From Robertmurraya sp. FSL R5-0851 (GTDB taxonomy: Bacteria; Bacillota; Bacilli; Bacillales; Cytobacillaceae), in contig NZ_JBBOOE010000001.1 in assembly GCF_038002965.1 (NCBI RefSeq), forward strand, positions 1,407,001-1,471,000: a DNA stretch of 64,000 nt, read 5' to 3'. The notes under the pieces were generated by a model that saw only the letters and a program-made list of their open reading frames with translations, did not search any database and had not been told where the DNA came from. The translations under genes were made by a program, and so were the position numbers. Shown piece after piece: positions 63,493 to 64,000 of the stretch (within the stretch, counting starts at the first letter, position 1; each line of letters begins with the position of its first letter).

Positions 63493-64000
63493 TTGGTTTA
63501 TGAGATTATTGAATTAAAAGAAGGATTTTTACAATTTGTTATCAAGAGGCATGAAAGAAGAAATGCAGTGAATTTTGAAGTGATGGATGGGCTTCAAAAA
63601 GCTATCGATACCGTGAAGAAATCCAACCATCTAGGACTGGTTGTAACAGGTGAAGGAGATAAAGCCTTTTGTTCTGGTGGAGATTTGTCTGTTTTTCATA
63701 AATTAAAGACTGAGGAAGAAGCATATGCGATGCTCTCTCGAATGGCAAACATACTGTATGACTTATTTATGCTTCCTAAGCCGACCATTGCATTAATAAA
63801 CGGAATAGCAATCGGTGGCGGGTGTGAAATTGCTGCCGCATGTGATTTTCGATTTGCTCATTCTGGTGCCAGAGCTGGATTTGTACAAGGAAATCTAGCC
63901 ATTACGACGGGGTGGGGTGGGGGGACGATGCTCCTTGAGAGGATGTCTTCTAGTCAAGCTCTATCAATGCTAATGAAAGCAAAAATATACGAAGCTTCGG
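63493..64000 (+). CDS. Enoyl-CoA hydratase/isomerase family protein, N-terminal part
   Basis: The gene starts at TTG (63493) with GGAGGG seven bases upstream and runs off the window after 169 codons. The sequence is that of a crotonase-fold protein: ERRNAVNFEVMDGL (CoA-binding region, about 22-35), AFCSGGDLSVF (oxyanion hole, near 63-73) and INGIAIGGGCEIAAACDFRFA (near 105-125). Enoyl-CoA hydratase or 3-hydroxyisobutyryl-CoA-type hydrolase are both possible; the catalytic acidic residues are not certain from this part. Confidence 0.88.
   Translation, partial: MVYEIIELKEGFLQFVIKRHERRNAVNFEVMDGLQKAIDTVKKSNHLGLVVTGEGDKAFCSGGDLSVFHKLKTEEEAYAMLSRMANILYDLFMLPKPTIALINGIAIGGGCEIAAACDFRFAHSGARAGFVQGNLAITTGWGGGTMLLERMSSSQALSMLMKAKIYEAS

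Overview
The window is a stretch of chromosome from a low-GC, endospore-forming member of the Bacillaceae (Bacillus in the broad sense). Three things point to this: gene order closely follows the ykuM-ylbN part of the Bacillus subtilis map; there are sporulation-associated genes (ylaJ, ylbD, ylbF, ylbJ, a YtvI-like permease); and starts are typical of Firmicutes (strong GGAGG sites, many TTG and GTG codons). The species cannot be named from the sequence. No rRNA, tRNA, CRISPR array, prophage or plasmid functions were seen. The only mobile element is one insertion sequence.

Layout. 1-3.8 kb: end of a LysR regulator (CcpC-like), lysine/diaminopimelate genes dapH-dapL, peroxiredoxin ykuU and thioredoxin-like ykuV. 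3.8-7.5 kb: a heterodimeric ABC exporter (yknU-yknV type). 7.5-8.1 kb: a gene-free stretch carrying short palindromic repeats. 8.1-12.7 kb: ktrC, RNase J1, RNA polymerase epsilon, an unlisted 23-codon gene, peptide deformylase and lipoprotein ykyA. 13.1-18.1 kb: pyruvate dehydrogenase operon pdhABCD. 18.1-25 kb: slp-like lipoprotein, small unknown proteins, the SR1/SR1P dual-function RNA with CcpN-like and cre-like sites, speA, yktA, yktB, ykzI, suhB, a GNAT protein and ylaF. 25-31.6 kb: typA, ylaH, ylaI, ylaJ, ylaK, ylaL, ylaN. 31.7-44.6 kb: ftsW, pyruvate carboxylase, then heme A synthesis and the caa3 cytochrome c oxidase (ctaA divergent from ctaB-ctaCDEF-ctaG and a DUF420 gene). 44.7-53.9 kb: an Eis-type acetyltransferase, a YtvI-like permease and the ylbA-ylbG group. 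53.9-55.7 kb: the insertion sequence. 55.8-64 kb: ylbH leader RNA, rsmD, coaD, ylbJ, ylbK, ylbL, tmcAL, ylbN, rpmF and the start of an enoyl-CoA hydratase gene.

How the genes work together. Much of the window is central carbon and respiratory metabolism. Pyruvate is split between acetyl-CoA (Pdh) and oxaloacetate (Pyc), and electrons leave through the heme-A oxidase (Cta). SR1 and CcpC would tie this to glycolytic/gluconeogenic control. A second theme is gene expression and quality control: RNase J1, epsilon, deformylase, TypA, RsmD, TmcAL, L32 and a YlbL protease.

The most unusual observations are these: a 23-codon basic peptide gene with a near-perfect Shine-Dalgarno followed by a strong hairpin (10988-11059); an insertion sequence that split a 14-bp terminator stem with a 5-bp target duplication; a one-base frameshift right after the start of a thioesterase gene; the well-preserved SR1 control region; and a probable CTG start for ylbC. 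No wholly new multi-gene system was found; most of the window is conserved housekeeping synteny.
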